64,000 nucleotides of DNA from AP-15 sp963700185 (lineage in GTDB: Bacteria > Pseudomonadota > Alphaproteobacteria > ATCC43930 > CGMCC-115725): assembly GCA_963700185.1 (NCBI GenBank), contig CAVOWP010000004.1, positions 1 to 64,000 on the forward strand, in the 5' to 3' direction. Made by a program: the position numbers and the translations under genes. This document shows, one piece after another, positions 8,792-18,075 of this stretch. Under the pieces are notes generated by a model. It ran no database searches, was not told where the DNA came from, and worked only from the letters and a program-made list of their open reading frames with translations. Positions within the stretch are counted from its first letter, which is position 1. Each line of letters begins with the position of its first letter.

Positions 8792-10057
8792 ATGACCGCT
8801 GAAATGAACCGACTGGTCGATGACAATAACGGTCTCGTCAGCCGCCGCATCTTTATCGAGCCGGAGATCTATGAGCAGGAACTGGAGCGGATCTTCGCCC
8901 GCTGTTGGCTGTTCCTGTGCCACGAAAGCCAGATCCCGCAGCCCGGCGATTTCCTGACGACCTACATGGGCGAAGACCCGGTTCTGGTGGTGCGCGACAG
9001 TGACGGCCGGGTGCACGCTTTTCTCAATGTCTGCCGGCATCGCGGCAATCGGCTGTGCCGCGCCGATAGCGGCAACGCCGCGAGCTTCACCTGCGCCTAT
9101 CACGGCTGGACCTACCGCAACGACGGCCGGCTCGTCGGGGTGCCGTATTTGAGGGAATTCTACCGCGGCGAACTGGAGCGCGAGAACTGGGGTCTGGTGC
9201 CGGTTGCGCAACTGGACGACTACAAGGGATTGCTGTTCGCCACCTTCGACCCGCAGGCGCCGCCGTTGCGCGAATACCTCGGCGAAATGGCCTGGTACCT
9301 CGATACGTTCTTCGACCGCCGCGAGGGCGGGATCGAGGTGGTCGGCACGCATAAATGGGTCATGCCGTGCAACTGGAAGTTCCCGGCGGAAAATTTCGGC
9401 GGCGACGCCTATCACGTCCAGTGGACCCACCTCTCGGCGATCCAGACCGCGTTCAGCTCCGGGGTGGGGACCAAGCCCACTTCAACCGGCAGCATGGTCT
9501 CGCCCGGCAACGGCCATATTCTGATCTGCGTCGGGCCGAACGATGTGGGCGACCCGCCGATGCCCGAGATTCTGGAATACGAGAAGGCGATCCGCCCGGA
9601 GGTGGAGCAGCGCCTCGGCGCCCGGGCAAAGCTGATCAACCCGATCGTCGGCACGATGTTCCCGAACTTCTCGATGTTGCGCGCGACCTCGCGCAGCTTC
9701 CGCGTGTGGCACCCGCGCGGACCCGACAAGACCGAGGTGTGGTCCTGGATCTTCGCCGACAAGGCGGCCCCGCCTCACGTCAAGGAGGCGATCCGGCTGG
9801 CCGGCGTGCGCGGCTTCAGCCCGTCGGGCACCTTCGAGCAGGACGACATGGACAATTGGCAGGAATGCACCCGTACCTGCCGCGGCGTCGTGTCGCGACG
9901 CATGGCGTTGAACAACCAGATGGGGCTGGGTCACGAGCGCTTCGACGAGGACCTCAAGGCCTCGGCCAGCGATCTGCGCATCAGCGAGAGCAATCATCGG
10001 CAGTTCTATCGGCATTGGGCCCGGATGATGGACGCCGAGAGCTGGGCCGAGGTCTAG
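8792..10057 (+). CDS. Rieske ring-hydroxylating dioxygenase, alpha subunit
   Basis: The 421-residue catalytic subunit of an aromatic-ring or related Rieske non-haem iron oxygenase, which adds O2 to its substrate with electrons from a ferredoxin. The [2Fe-2S] ligands are Cys81-x-His83 (NVCRHRGNRL) and Cys101-x2-His104 (CAYHGWTY). The mononuclear iron ligands fit NFGGDAYHVQWTHLS (His208, His213, bridging Asp205). AGGAGG precedes the ATG at 8792. It is flanked by a dihydrodiol-dehydrogenase-like SDR and the beta subunit; no ferredoxin or reductase gene is in the window. The substrate cannot be read from sequence. Confidence 0.93.
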   Translation: MTAEMNRLVDDNNGLVSRRIFIEPEIYEQELERIFARCWLFLCHESQIPQPGDFLTTYMGEDPVLVVRDSDGRVHAFLNVCRHRGNRLCRADSGNAASFTCAYHGWTYRNDGRLVGVPYLREFYRGELERENWGLVPVAQLDDYKGLLFATFDPQAPPLREYLGEMAWYLDTFFDRREGGIEVVGTHKWVMPCNWKFPAENFGGDAYHVQWTHLSAIQTAFSSGVGTKPTSTGSMVSPGNGHILICVGPNDVGDPPMPEILEYEKAIRPEVEQRLGARAKLINPIVGTMFPNFSMLRATSRSFRVWHPRGPDKTEVWSWIFADKAAPPHVKEAIRLAGVRGFSPSGTFEQDDMDNWQECTRTCRGVVSRRMALNNQMGLGHERFDEDLKASASDLRISESNHRQFYRHWARMMDAESWAEV

Positions 10058-10060
10058 AAC

Positions 10061-10601
10061 ATGGGCGACGAGCTGATCCGCGAAGTCGAGCAGTTCCTCT
10101 ACCGGGAAGCCCGTCTGCTGGACGAACGGCGATTCCACGAGTGGCTTGCAGCTGTTCACCGACGACGTCCGCTATTGGATGGTGACGAGGAGCAATCTTT
10201 ATCCCCGGTCCAGCAAAGCCATCGCCATTCTAAACCCGGGCCGCAACGTCGACGAAACCGCCGACGAGGATGGACTGGCCATATTGGACGAGACCAAAAA
10301 GACGCTCGAGGGCCGCATCGCGCGGTTGGAGACCGGCATGGCTTGGGCAGAGGACCCGCCGTCCCGCACCCGCCACCTGATTGCCAATATCGAGGTCGCG
10401 CCGGGCCATACCTCGCCGGAACTCGAGGTCTACTCGAACTTCATCGTCTACCGCAACCGCTCGGAGACTGAGCAGGATTTCTACGTCGGGACGCGGCGCG
10501 ACATCCTGCGCCGCGTCGACGGCGCGCTGCGCATCAGCAGCCGCAAGATAACCCTCGACCAGAACGTGCTCGTCGCCAAGAACGTCAGCATCTTCTTCTG
10601 A
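10061..10601 (+). pseudogene. Ring-hydroxylating dioxygenase beta subunit, one frameshift
   Basis: The small subunit (SnoaL/NTF2-like fold, about 180 residues) of the dioxygenase whose alpha gene ends three bases upstream. The N-terminus REVEQFLYREARLLDERRFHEWL and the continuation QLFTDDVRYWMVTRSNLYPR are in neighbouring frames. One extra T at 10146-10147 accounts for the break. The rest, through RTRHLIANIEV and ISSRKITLDQNVL, is complete and ends with FF. Structural role in the alpha3-beta3 oxygenase. Confidence 0.85.
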
Positions 10602-10725
10602 TCGGCCGCGGCAAGACCCTCACCCGCCTCGCTGAGGGCCATTACGAGGAGCAGCAGGGCGACGCTGCCAATGGCGATGCCGTACCCGATGCGCCGGGGG
10701 TCCCTCCCTCCTGCCGCTTTGCTGG

Positions 10726-11952
10726 TTAAAGGATGCCCTCCCGGCGCAGCGCCTCGACCTCCCCCGCGCCGATCCCGAGCCAGTTGTGCAGAACCTCGGC
10801 ACTGTCTGCCCCGAGCGCCGGCGATCCTTTTAGCCGCACCGTCTTACCGTCGACTCGCACCGGCCAGGTTGCCATCTTGTAGTCGCCGTTGTGGTGATGG
10901 ACGTTTTGCATGACGCCGCGCTCCTCGAAGCTCGGCTCGTTCTGCAGTTCCATCGTGTCGAATACCGCGCCCGACGGCACCCCGACGGCAATGAGCTTCT
11001 CCATCGCCTCGCGCTTGTCGTGCTGGCGCGTCCATTCGCCAATGATCGCGTCGAGCTCCTTTTCGTTCTTGACGCGGACATCGCCGGTCGCAAAACGCGG
11101 GTCCTCGATCAATTCCTCGCGCCCGATCAATTTCATCAGCCGCGACCAGTGCTCGGGATTGGCCCGGCTGGTGGTCAGGTAGACATAGTCGTTGGGACCA
11201 CCGCCCTTGGCTGGGTAAAGCCCCGACGGCGCGTTGTTGCCGCCGCCCGATTTGGCGCCGTTGCGCCGCGCCGCTCTGCCCGTGCGCGCCATCGTCGCAA
11301 AGCAGGTGCGCATGTAGTGGATCATCGCGTCCTGCATCGCCACCTGCAGGCGCCGGCCGTGGCCGGTCCGGTTGCGCTCGTGCAAGGCGCCGAGGATCGT
11401 CGCCGCCATCAGCATGCCGGTGCCGGTGTCGCCAAAGGAGAGGCCCGGTTTGACCGGCGGGCGGTCTGGCTCGCCGGTGACAGAGATCGGACCGCCGGCG
11501 GCCTGCGCGATCATGTCGAAGGCCAGCCCCTTCTCGTGCGGGCTGCCGGTTCCGAACCCCTTGATCTGGCAATAAATGATGCGGGGGTTGATTTTCTTTA
11601 CCGACTCGTAGTCGAGACCGAGACGCTCGATCGTGCCGGGCGCCATGTTTTCGACCGTGACATCGGCCTTCTTCAGCATTTCCTTGACGATATCGAGCCC
11701 CTTCGGGGATTTCAGATTGATCGTCAGCGACTTTTTGTTGACGTTGAACTGGTGGAAATACCACGGGTCGTCATCGGGCTTGCCGGGACGCAGCCGGCGG
11801 CCGGGATCGCCTCGCCCCGGGTTCTCGATCTTGACCACCTCGGCGCCGAACCACGCCAGCACCTCGGTCGAGGTCGTGCCCGCCTCGAACTGGGTGAAAT
11901 CGACCACCTTGACGCCCTGCAGAAAATCGAAGTCCTGGACGCTGTCACTCAT
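10726..11952 (-). CDS. CaiB/BaiF family CoA-transferase
   Basis: A 408-residue class III CoA-transferase, which moves CoA between carboxylic acids. It has the family N-terminus LQGVKVVDFTQFEAGTTSTEVLAWFGAEVVKIENPGRGDP, the GLAFDMIAQAAGG segment carrying the catalytic Asp, and HERNRTGHGRRLQVAMQDAM. The start at 11952 follows GGGAGG. The gene faces the dioxygenase beta gene and may serve acyl-CoA catabolism, but donor and acceptor are unknown. Confidence 0.9.
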   Translation of the reverse strand: MSDSVQDFDFLQGVKVVDFTQFEAGTTSTEVLAWFGAEVVKIENPGRGDPGRRLRPGKPDDDPWYFHQFNVNKKSLTINLKSPKGLDIVKEMLKKADVTVENMAPGTIERLGLDYESVKKINPRIIYCQIKGFGTGSPHEKGLAFDMIAQAAGGPISVTGEPDRPPVKPGLSFGDTGTGMLMAATILGALHERNRTGHGRRLQVAMQDAMIHYMRTCFATMARTGRAARRNGAKSGGGNNAPSGLYPAKGGGPNDYVYLTTSRANPEHWSRLMKLIGREELIEDPRFATGDVRVKNEKELDAIIGEWTRQHDKREAMEKLIAVGVPSGAVFDTMELQNEPSFEERGVMQNVHHHNGDYKMATWPVRVDGKTVRLKGSPALGADSAEVLHNWLGIGAGEVEALRREGIL

Positions 11953-12033
11953 CGCTGTTCCTCCCGATGCACACAAATCCTGGCACACAGCGTGCGCCTT
12001 CCTGCGCCCCGCCGCAACGCCTTCCCACTGTGC

Positions 12034-12270
12034 CTAGCTCCGCCCTCGCGGAGCCTTCCCCTTTGCGGGTTTTACCAGCGTCCATCCTTGCCCGGGCTTG
12101 GTCGTGGGGAACAGGGGTTTACCTGCCGTGGAAACCGCCTTTTCGCCAGTACGCCCTCCACCTGGACCAACCTGCTCGTAGATACCAGACCGCGGTGTGG
12201 CAGCGCCGGGGGGCATCCTGACATCGATCTTCGAGCGCGGCAGGACCCCGTCCCTCGTCGTCTTGCTCAT
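12034..12270 (-). CDS. Small YjzC-like protein
   Basis: A 78-residue protein with the pattern SGIYEQVGPGGGRTGEKAVSTAGKPLFPTTKPGQGW, which resembles the short YjzC-type proteins (SGxYxxxGPxGGRT...KGxPLPPT). Function unknown. It lies 82 bases upstream of the CoA-transferase on the same strand. The ribosome site is weak, so the call rests on the conserved-looking protein pattern. Confidence 0.6.
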   Translation of the reverse strand: MSKTTRDGVLPRSKIDVRMPPGAATPRSGIYEQVGPGGGRTGEKAVSTAGKPLFPTTKPGQGWTLVKPAKGKAPRGRS

Positions 12271-12306
12271 GGTGTGCCCGTCCCTTCTCGAAACATGGAC
12301 TTAAGG

Positions 12307-12735
12307 TTAAGTGATCGTATCCTGCTCCGCTAGCGCGAGCAGATCAGCCCGCTTGGGTAGATCGCCAGTAGGGAAATGCTTTCGGTCTAATTCATGCTGC
12401 AGTTGCATCAGCTTTCGGCGGCGTTCGGTGATTTCCTCGTTGGTGAACTTGGCAGAAAACACGCCTTCCCACTCAAAAAGGGCTTCGATGAAAAGAGCGT
12501 CGAGGTCGGTCAGCAAGGCATTTGCCGCTTTCTGTCGTGCAGTATGGGGGATTGCATCCTTGAGAGCGTCTGCGAGCTGCGACGCTGCGATGATCGCGCC
12601 CCACACAAAGGCGTATTCTCTCCAAATGACCCAACCGGCAATGCTACCGCTAGAAGCAACCGCGCGGAGAATCGCGATCCGTGTGACCCAGGTCGAAAGA
12701 ATATCTCGGTATCGTCGAGTGTACTCGCATCGCAC
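12307..12735 (-). CDS. Hypothetical membrane protein, SLATT-like layout
   Basis: The readable frame has an N-terminal helix rich in Arg/Tyr (YTRRYRDILSTW), two hydrophobic helices (ILRAVASSGSIAGWVIW and AFVWGAIIAASQLADAL) and a long cytosolic helical tail (FTNEEITERRRKLMQLQHELDRKHFP). This order recalls SLATT-type two-helix effectors of bacterial conflict systems, but the resemblance is only structural. The frame stays open upstream with sensible protein (EAPEHRQQQLYFRELFQLK). A one-base deletion near 12820 would join it to VNEADTP starting at 12839, so the real protein is probably about 30 residues longer. No partner gene was recognised. Confidence 0.55.
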   Translation of the reverse strand: MRCEYTRRYRDILSTWVTRIAILRAVASSGSIAGWVIWREYAFVWGAIIAASQLADALKDAIPHTARQKAANALLTDLDALFIEALFEWEGVFSAKFTNEEITERRRKLMQLQHELDRKHFPTGDLPKRADLLALAEQDTIT

Positions 12736-12898
12736 CTTGAGCTGAAATAGTTCCCTGAAATAGAGTTGCTGCTGCCGATGCTCCGGCGCTTCCGAAACGT
12801 CCGGAGTTTCAGGAGTTTCGGTGTGTCAGCCTCATTCACATTTCGGCATCCCATCAGCGCGCCCGCGCCATGGCGCGCCTGCCGGTCTTGCCTATATC

Positions 12899-14090
12899 CT
12901 ACCGTTTCGGCGGGTGGGCGCGGACGAATTCCTCGTTGACGTCGGCACCCCAGCCGGGGCCCTTGGGCAGTACAAGGTCCCCGTTCTCGATGACGGGCGG
13001 CACGGTGACGATGTCGTCCTTCCACTTCACGTCGTCGATGTCGATCTCCATGACTTTGAAGTTCGGCGCGACGGCGCACATATGCGCGCTGATCAGCGAC
13101 CCCAAATGGCCGTTGAAATTATGCGGCGCGACATTGACCTCGTAGGCGTCGGCCATCGCCGCGATCTTCAGCGATTTCGAGGATCCCGTTCCACGCCACG
13201 TCGATGATTGCGAAATCGACTGATTGGTTCTCGAAATACGGCCGGAACTGGCGCCGGCCGTACAATGATTTGCAGGACGAGATCGGCGTGCGGGCGGAGC
13301 GGCGGATCAAGGCTAGCCCGGCCGGGTCGTAGAGGTCGATCTCCAGCCACACCAGATCGAGGGGCTCCAATGCCCGCGCCAATTTGATGTAGCCGTCGAT
13401 CTTGTAATTGAAATTGGTGTCGAGATGCAGCCCGACATCAGGGCCGGCGCCGCGCCGGAACGCCTCCAGCTGCGCCACCGCCGCGTCGACGATCCGGTGA
13501 TCGACGTTGAGCTCGGGAAAGCCCGGCGGGTTGCCGGTGCCGGGGCCGTACATATAGGGCGTGCCCTTGTCGAAGCGGATCAGGTTGGTCTTGAGGCCCT
13601 TGAAGCCCCTGCGCTTTACCTCCTCGCCGAGCGCGACGATGTCGTCGAGCGAGCGCACCGGGTCGACCCCGGCCCATTCCCTGATGCGGTCGGCATGGCG
13701 GGCGCGGTAGGTGCCGCAATGCGACCAGTAGAGCTGCAGGCGGTCGCGCACCGGCCCGCCCAGCATCTCGTAGACCGGCACGCCCAATGCCTTGGCCTTG
13801 ATGTCGACGAGCGCGTTCTCGATCGCCGCGATCGCCATCTGGTTAACGCCGCCGGCGGCCTGCCGGGTCGCGGCGTAGAGATGCGCGCTGTGGCGCTCGA
13901 CCGGCCGCGGGTCCTGGCCGATGAGGAAGCGCTCGGCGAGCTTCTGGATGACCCCGGTCAATCCTTGCGCGCCATAGCCCTCCATATATTCCGACCAGCC
14001 GACGATCCCCTCGTCGGTGGTGATTTTGAGAAACGAATTCACCCGCCAGCCGGCATCGCAGTGCAGGTCTTCGACCTTGACGATCTTCAT
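12899..14090 (-). pseudogene. Enolase-superfamily enzyme (mandelate racemase/muconate lactonising type), one frameshift
   Basis: About 396 residues. Capping domain: MKIVKVEDLHCDAGWRVNSFLKITTDEGIVGWSEY. Barrel features: GFKGLKTNLIRF (base Lys region), DVGLHLDTNFNYKIDG with metal Asp, DLVWLEIDLYD and the late EVNVAPHNFNGHLGSL. It probably abstracts an alpha proton from a carboxylate, as sugar-acid dehydratases or racemases do. The last quarter is in another frame: one extra base near 13167-13172 separates NGILEIA from KIAAMADAYEVNVAPHNF. It follows the GlcG-like gene by 21 bases and is probably cotranscribed. Confidence 0.85.
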
Positions 14091-14111
14091 CGGCGTTTCC
14101 CCGAGAGTTCT

Positions 14112-14507
14112 TTACAACTGTGCGATGCCGGCCCGGGCGCAGTCTTCATCCTGCTGCGAGGTGCCGCCTCCCACCCCGCAGGCGCCCTCGACAACGCCGT
14201 TGCGGATGATTGGGACCGCTCCCTGGCCCATGATCATGTGCCCGCCCGACGCGGCGGCAATCCCGCGCGGGGTGGGCTGGTCGGCGCGCTCTGCCATCTC
14301 GCCGCTAGGCCGCCCGAAGGCCGCCGAAGCGATCGCCTTTCCCTGGCTGCCGTAAGCGCTTGCCCAGATCGCATTGTCCATCCGCTGCAATGCGATCAGC
14401 CGGCCGCCGCTGTCGCAAACCGCGGCGCTGATCTTGATGTTGAGCTCCTGTGCTTTCGCCAGGGCGCCGCGAATGATGCGATTGGCTTCTTCGAGTGTCA
14501 GACTCAT
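14112..14507 (-). CDS. GlcG/HbpS family protein (DUF336)
   Basis: A 131-residue member of the GlcG/HbpS/PduO-C fold: SLTLEEANRIIRGALAKAQELNIKISAAVCDSGGRLIALQRMDNA, SAAFGRPSGEM, and the C-terminal GAVPIIRNGVVEGACGVGGGTSQQDEDCARAGI. Members bind haem or act as small accessory proteins in catabolic operons; the exact role is unknown. GGAGG precedes the ATG at 14507. It leads the short operon with the enolase-type gene and diverges from the hydrolase at 14649. Confidence 0.87.
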   Translation of the reverse strand: MSLTLEEANRIIRGALAKAQELNIKISAAVCDSGGRLIALQRMDNAIWASAYGSQGKAIASAAFGRPSGEMAERADQPTPRGIAAASGGHMIMGQGAVPIIRNGVVEGACGVGGGTSQQDEDCARAGIAQL

Positions 14508-14648
14508 CGATCTTTCCTCCCCAGAAGGTCTCGTCTTCACTTATAGCGAGGCTTTGCAAATACGAAAAGCCGCAGTTCCCGCCGCTTTCGTATTGGATCG
14601 TGGGACCGTATGCTCGTGAGAGGCGGCTCGCCTTGAAGGAGGACACTG

Positions 14649-15902
14649 ATGAAGCCCGAAACGGTAGGCATGTCGTCGGCGCGGCTGGCGCGGCTCGACG
14701 AAGTGATGAAGCGGCGTTACGTCGACGGCGGCTATCTGCCCGGCATGCTTACCTACGTCTATCGCAAGGGCCACCTCGTCCACACCGGCCTGTGCGGCCA
14801 GATGGACATCGAGCGCGGCAAGCCGATGCGCGAGGACGCGATCTTCCGCATCTACTCGATGAGCAAGCCGATTACCGGGGTTGCACTGATGATGCTGGTC
14901 GAAGAGGGGCTGATCGGTCTCGACGACATCGTCCACAGCCATATTCCGGCGTGGAAGGACCTTGGCGTATACGCCAGCGGCCTCCCGTCGCTGCTGCTGG
15001 ACGCGCCGCCCAGTTTTATCACCACCCCCGCCTCGAGGCCGATGAAGGTCATCGACCTCGCGACCCACACCTCCGGCCTCACCTACGGCTTCATGATGCG
15101 CAGCGCCGTCGACGCCGCCTATCGCAAGGCCAAAGTTACCGACCGTCAAACCGAGGGCGGGCTCCGAGGAATGATCGACCAGCTGGCGCAAATACCGCTC
15201 GATTTCTCGCCGGGGACGGCGTGGAATTACTCGGTGTCGATCGACGTGCTGGGCTATCTCATAGAGAACTTGTCGGGCATGAGCTTCGGCGAGTTCCTGC
15301 GCACGCGGCTGTTCGAGCCGCTCGGCATGAAGGACACCGCGTTCTGGGTGCCGCCGGACAAGACCGAAAGGTTCACCTCGTGCTATCAACCCGAGGGAAA
15401 GGGGCCCGGGCTGAAATTGCAGGACGATGCACGGGAGAGCACCTACGCCAAGCCGCCCAAACTCGAATCGGGCGGCGGCGGCCTGGTGTCGACGGCGCAG
15501 GATTATCTGCGCTTCTGCCGCATGATGTTGAACGGCGGCGCCTTGGACGGCGTGCAGATCTTGAGCCCCAAGACGGTTGCGCTGTTCAGCCTGAACTACC
15601 TGCCCGACGGCCGCGAGATCGCCGACATGGCATTGCCCGGGATGTTCAGCGAATCCGGCTATGCCGGGGTCGGGTTTTCTCTCGGCTGCGGCGTCAATGT
15701 AAACGTCGCCAAAACCTGCCTGCCGGGCTCGCTCGGCGAATATTTCTGGGGCGGCGCCGCTGCGACCGCGTTCTGGATCGATCCCACGGAAGAGCTGACG
15801 GTCGTCTTCATGACCCAGGTGATCGGCAGCGAGGCGCGCCTGACCTTGCGCCGCGACTTGCGCACCCTGGTCTATTCGGCGATGACCGAATTGTTCGCGT
15901 AG
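14649..15902 (+). CDS. Serine hydrolase, class C beta-lactamase fold (EstB-like)
   Basis: A 417-residue beta-lactamase-family hydrolase, probably an esterase. The SxxK motif is Ser70-x-x-Lys73 in RIYSMSKPITGVALM, and the Tyr motif is Tyr194 in WNYSVSIDVLGYLIE. GVGFSLGCGVN and YFWGGAAATAFWIDP near the C-terminus fit the KTG-equivalent strand of this esterase subgroup. No signal peptide, so it is probably cytosolic, unlike secreted AmpC. GGAGG lies just upstream of the ATG. It is followed after 12 bases by an SDR gene in the same operon. Confidence 0.9.
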   Translation: MKPETVGMSSARLARLDEVMKRRYVDGGYLPGMLTYVYRKGHLVHTGLCGQMDIERGKPMREDAIFRIYSMSKPITGVALMMLVEEGLIGLDDIVHSHIPAWKDLGVYASGLPSLLLDAPPSFITTPASRPMKVIDLATHTSGLTYGFMMRSAVDAAYRKAKVTDRQTEGGLRGMIDQLAQIPLDFSPGTAWNYSVSIDVLGYLIENLSGMSFGEFLRTRLFEPLGMKDTAFWVPPDKTERFTSCYQPEGKGPGLKLQDDARESTYAKPPKLESGGGGLVSTAQDYLRFCRMMLNGGALDGVQILSPKTVALFSLNYLPDGREIADMALPGMFSESGYAGVGFSLGCGVNVNVAKTCLPGSLGEYFWGGAAATAFWIDPTEELTVVFMTQVIGSEARLTLRRDLRTLVYSAMTELFA

Positions 15903-15914
15903 GGAGACAGCAAA

Positions 15915-16667
15915 ATGGAGTTGAGGGGCGCGGTCGCTTTGGTGACGGGCGGCAATGGCGGGCTCGGGCAGCGCATCTGTCATGCGCTCGCAAAGGAGGG
16001 TGTGCATATCGCGGTCATGTACGCGCAGAGCCGCGACCAGGCGGAGGGGGTCGCGCGCGAGCTGGCGTCGCGGCATCAGATCAACGCCGCGGCTTTTGGC
16101 TGCGACATCACCGACCCTGAAGTGGTAGAGCGGGTCGTCGGGGACGTTACCGGCCGGTTTGGCCGTCTCGACATTCTGGTCAATGACGCCGCCTACAACA
16201 TCGCGATCCCGTTTCCAGACCTCGACACACTGACAATGGAGGTGTGGGACAAGATCATCGCGGTCAACCTGACCGGGCCGATGCGCCTGATGAAGGCGGT
16301 GGCGCCGGTCATGAAGCGACAGGGACGCGGCCGCATCGTCAACATCTCCTCCGTGTCGGGGATTGGGCCGACCGGGTCGTCGATCGCCTATGCGGTGTCA
16401 AAGGCGGGCCTCATCCACCTGACTCGTTGCATGGCGGTGGCGTTGGCGCCCGAGACATTGGTTAATTGCGTGGCGCCGGGCCTGCTGGAGGGCACGCGCG
16501 CGACTGCCAATCTCCGGCCCGAATTTATCGAGCGCTCCGCGTCCACCTCATTGCTAAAAAAAGCCGCCGACAAGGATGACTGCGCCGACATGGTGGTCAC
16601 GATGTGCCGCACCGAAACGATGACTGGCCAGACGATTGTCATTGATTCCGGCCGCTACTTTCACTGA
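15915..16667 (+). CDS. SDR family oxidoreductase (FabG-like)
   Basis: A 250-residue short-chain dehydrogenase with TGGNGGLG (cofactor), LDILVNDAAYNIA, the Ser in IVNISSVSGIGP and YAVSKAGLIHLTRCMAVALAP (YxxxK). The C-terminus TGQTIVIDSGRYFH closes the Rossmann fold. A partial copy of this 3' end lies at 18600-18715. Second gene of an operon with the serine hydrolase and the next SDR. Substrate unknown. Confidence 0.88.
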   Translation: MELRGAVALVTGGNGGLGQRICHALAKEGVHIAVMYAQSRDQAEGVARELASRHQINAAAFGCDITDPEVVERVVGDVTGRFGRLDILVNDAAYNIAIPFPDLDTLTMEVWDKIIAVNLTGPMRLMKAVAPVMKRQGRGRIVNISSVSGIGPTGSSIAYAVSKAGLIHLTRCMAVALAPETLVNCVAPGLLEGTRATANLRPEFIERSASTSLLKKAADKDDCADMVVTMCRTETMTGQTIVIDSGRYFH

Positions 16668-16689
16668 CGATCGGAAAGGCCCCTCGCGA

Positions 16690-17523
16690 ATGGACATCTC
16701 CGGCAAGACCGCCATCGTAACCGGCGCTGCTTCGGGCATCGGTCTCGGCATTGCGACAGCGCTCGCCGAGGCCGGCGCGAATGTGGTTATGGCCGATATC
16801 CAGAAGGATGCGGTCGAAGCGGCGGCTCATGGCCTCTCCGGCACCAACAAGCGGGTCATGCCGGTGCGGATCGATGTGACGCAGGAGCAGTCCGTGCTCG
16901 ATGCTCTGGCGGAGGCCGAACGCAATTTCGGCAAGCTCCACATCGCCTGCAGCAATGCCGGCGTTCCGATGCACGGTACGAAACTGGTGGACGTGCCGCG
17001 CAGTGATTGGGAATTCGTGATCGGCGTCAACATCTGGGGCGTCATCCACGGGATCCGCCACTTCGTCCCTGCGATCCTGAAGCACGGGGAGGAAGGGCAT
17101 ATCGTCAACACCGCCTCGGTCGCCGGCTTCCAGAATCGCCGCGGTACCGGTCAGGGGCCGTATTCGATGAGCAAATACGCCGTGCTCTCATTGTCCGAGG
17201 CATTGGAGCACGAATTGGAAGGCACCAATATCGGCGTCTCGGTGCTGTGCCCTGGTCCGGTCAACACCAACATCCCGCGTGGCGCCCGCAACCGCCCGGA
17301 CCACATGGGCGGCCCGCAAACCCGCGCCAGTGAAGAAGCCGTGTTGGCCGAACGCCTCGCCACGACAGGTCTCGATCCGAAGAGGGTCGGCGAACGCGTC
17401 GTCGACGCGATCCGCACAAAGACGTTCTACGCCTTTGTCAGCGCCCTCCCCGCCGAAATCATCAAGGCCCGCCACCGCCGCATCGAAGACGCGCTCAACA
17501 GCCCATGGGTCACCCATTACTGA
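16690..17523 (+). CDS. SDR family oxidoreductase
   Basis: A 277-residue short-chain dehydrogenase: TGAASGIGLGIATALAEAGANVVMAD, CSNAGVPMHG, IVNTASVAGFQN, YSMSKYAVLSLSEALEHEL (YxxxK) and CPGPVNTNI. The extended C-terminus (RVVDAIRTKTFYAFVSALPAEIIKARHRRIEDAL) is typical of the group of SDRs that act on larger substrates. It begins 22 bases after the preceding SDR. Confidence 0.88.
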   Translation: MDISGKTAIVTGAASGIGLGIATALAEAGANVVMADIQKDAVEAAAHGLSGTNKRVMPVRIDVTQEQSVLDALAEAERNFGKLHIACSNAGVPMHGTKLVDVPRSDWEFVIGVNIWGVIHGIRHFVPAILKHGEEGHIVNTASVAGFQNRRGTGQGPYSMSKYAVLSLSEALEHELEGTNIGVSVLCPGPVNTNIPRGARNRPDHMGGPQTRASEEAVLAERLATTGLDPKRVGERVVDAIRTKTFYAFVSALPAEIIKARHRRIEDALNSPWVTHY

Positions 17524-17732
17524 CCGTTGCAGGCCGGCGCAGCAAACATGGGCCGCCGGCGCGGTATCATATTAGCAATATTTTGTCAATTTCATAAATG
17601 GCCTAACACACGCCACCCTCCTCACCGTCATGCCCGCGAATCGCGGGCTATTCGGGGAATTCAACGCGGTTGCGAAGGATACTGTCAGTTCAACCTTAGA
17701 GCGCTCGGGCCGGGCTTGGGATCTCGGAAAAG

Positions 17733-17862
17733 AGCCCCTCTCCGCCCTTAAGGGGGGAGAGGGAGGGGCCCGCGCAGCGGGAGGGTGAGATGGGCGGCGC
17801 CACGAACCGGCTCGTCGGCCCCCTCACTTTACCCTCTCCCCCCGGCCGGCGGGGGGAGAGAA
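17733..17862. repeat. Composite palindromic repeat, copy 1
   Basis: Contains CCCCTCTCCGCCCTTAAGG facing GGGGGAGAGGG, then AGGGTGAG..., and a second hairpin CCCTCTCCCCCCGGCC/GGCGGGGGGAGAG. A close relative is at 42211-42349 and a shorter one at 47419-47446. The surrounding 17524-18075 gap shows no gene; it holds this repeat and, at about 17620-17650, a CCCGCGAATCGCGGG palindrome. Confidence 0.75.
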
Positions 17863-18075
17863 TAAAGTGGGCAAGGTTTCGCGAGAAATTCTCTGCCAGA
17901 TTTTCGGAAGTCCCTGGACTTTCCCCGGACACCCTTGCGCGGAAGCGGGCATCCACAGCAGCGATCCCGGTGCCTACAGCCCTGGGCCGCCGTTTTCGCG
18001 GGGAACGAAATTAGGGTCACACCACTAGCATGTGGCTCCTTTATGTTATGCTCTGTGCGATCAGAGGGAGTTCGA

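Noticed and set aside
10891..12333. A 480-codon plus-strand frame opposite the CoA-transferase at 10726
   Set aside because: Composition and lack of any recognisable motif mark it as antisense shadow; the minus-strand protein is a clear family member.
17733..17862. Possible CRISPR array from repeated GC-rich blocks
   Set aside because: The blocks are inverted hairpin arms, not regularly spaced direct repeats with unique spacers. No CRISPR was found anywhere in the window.
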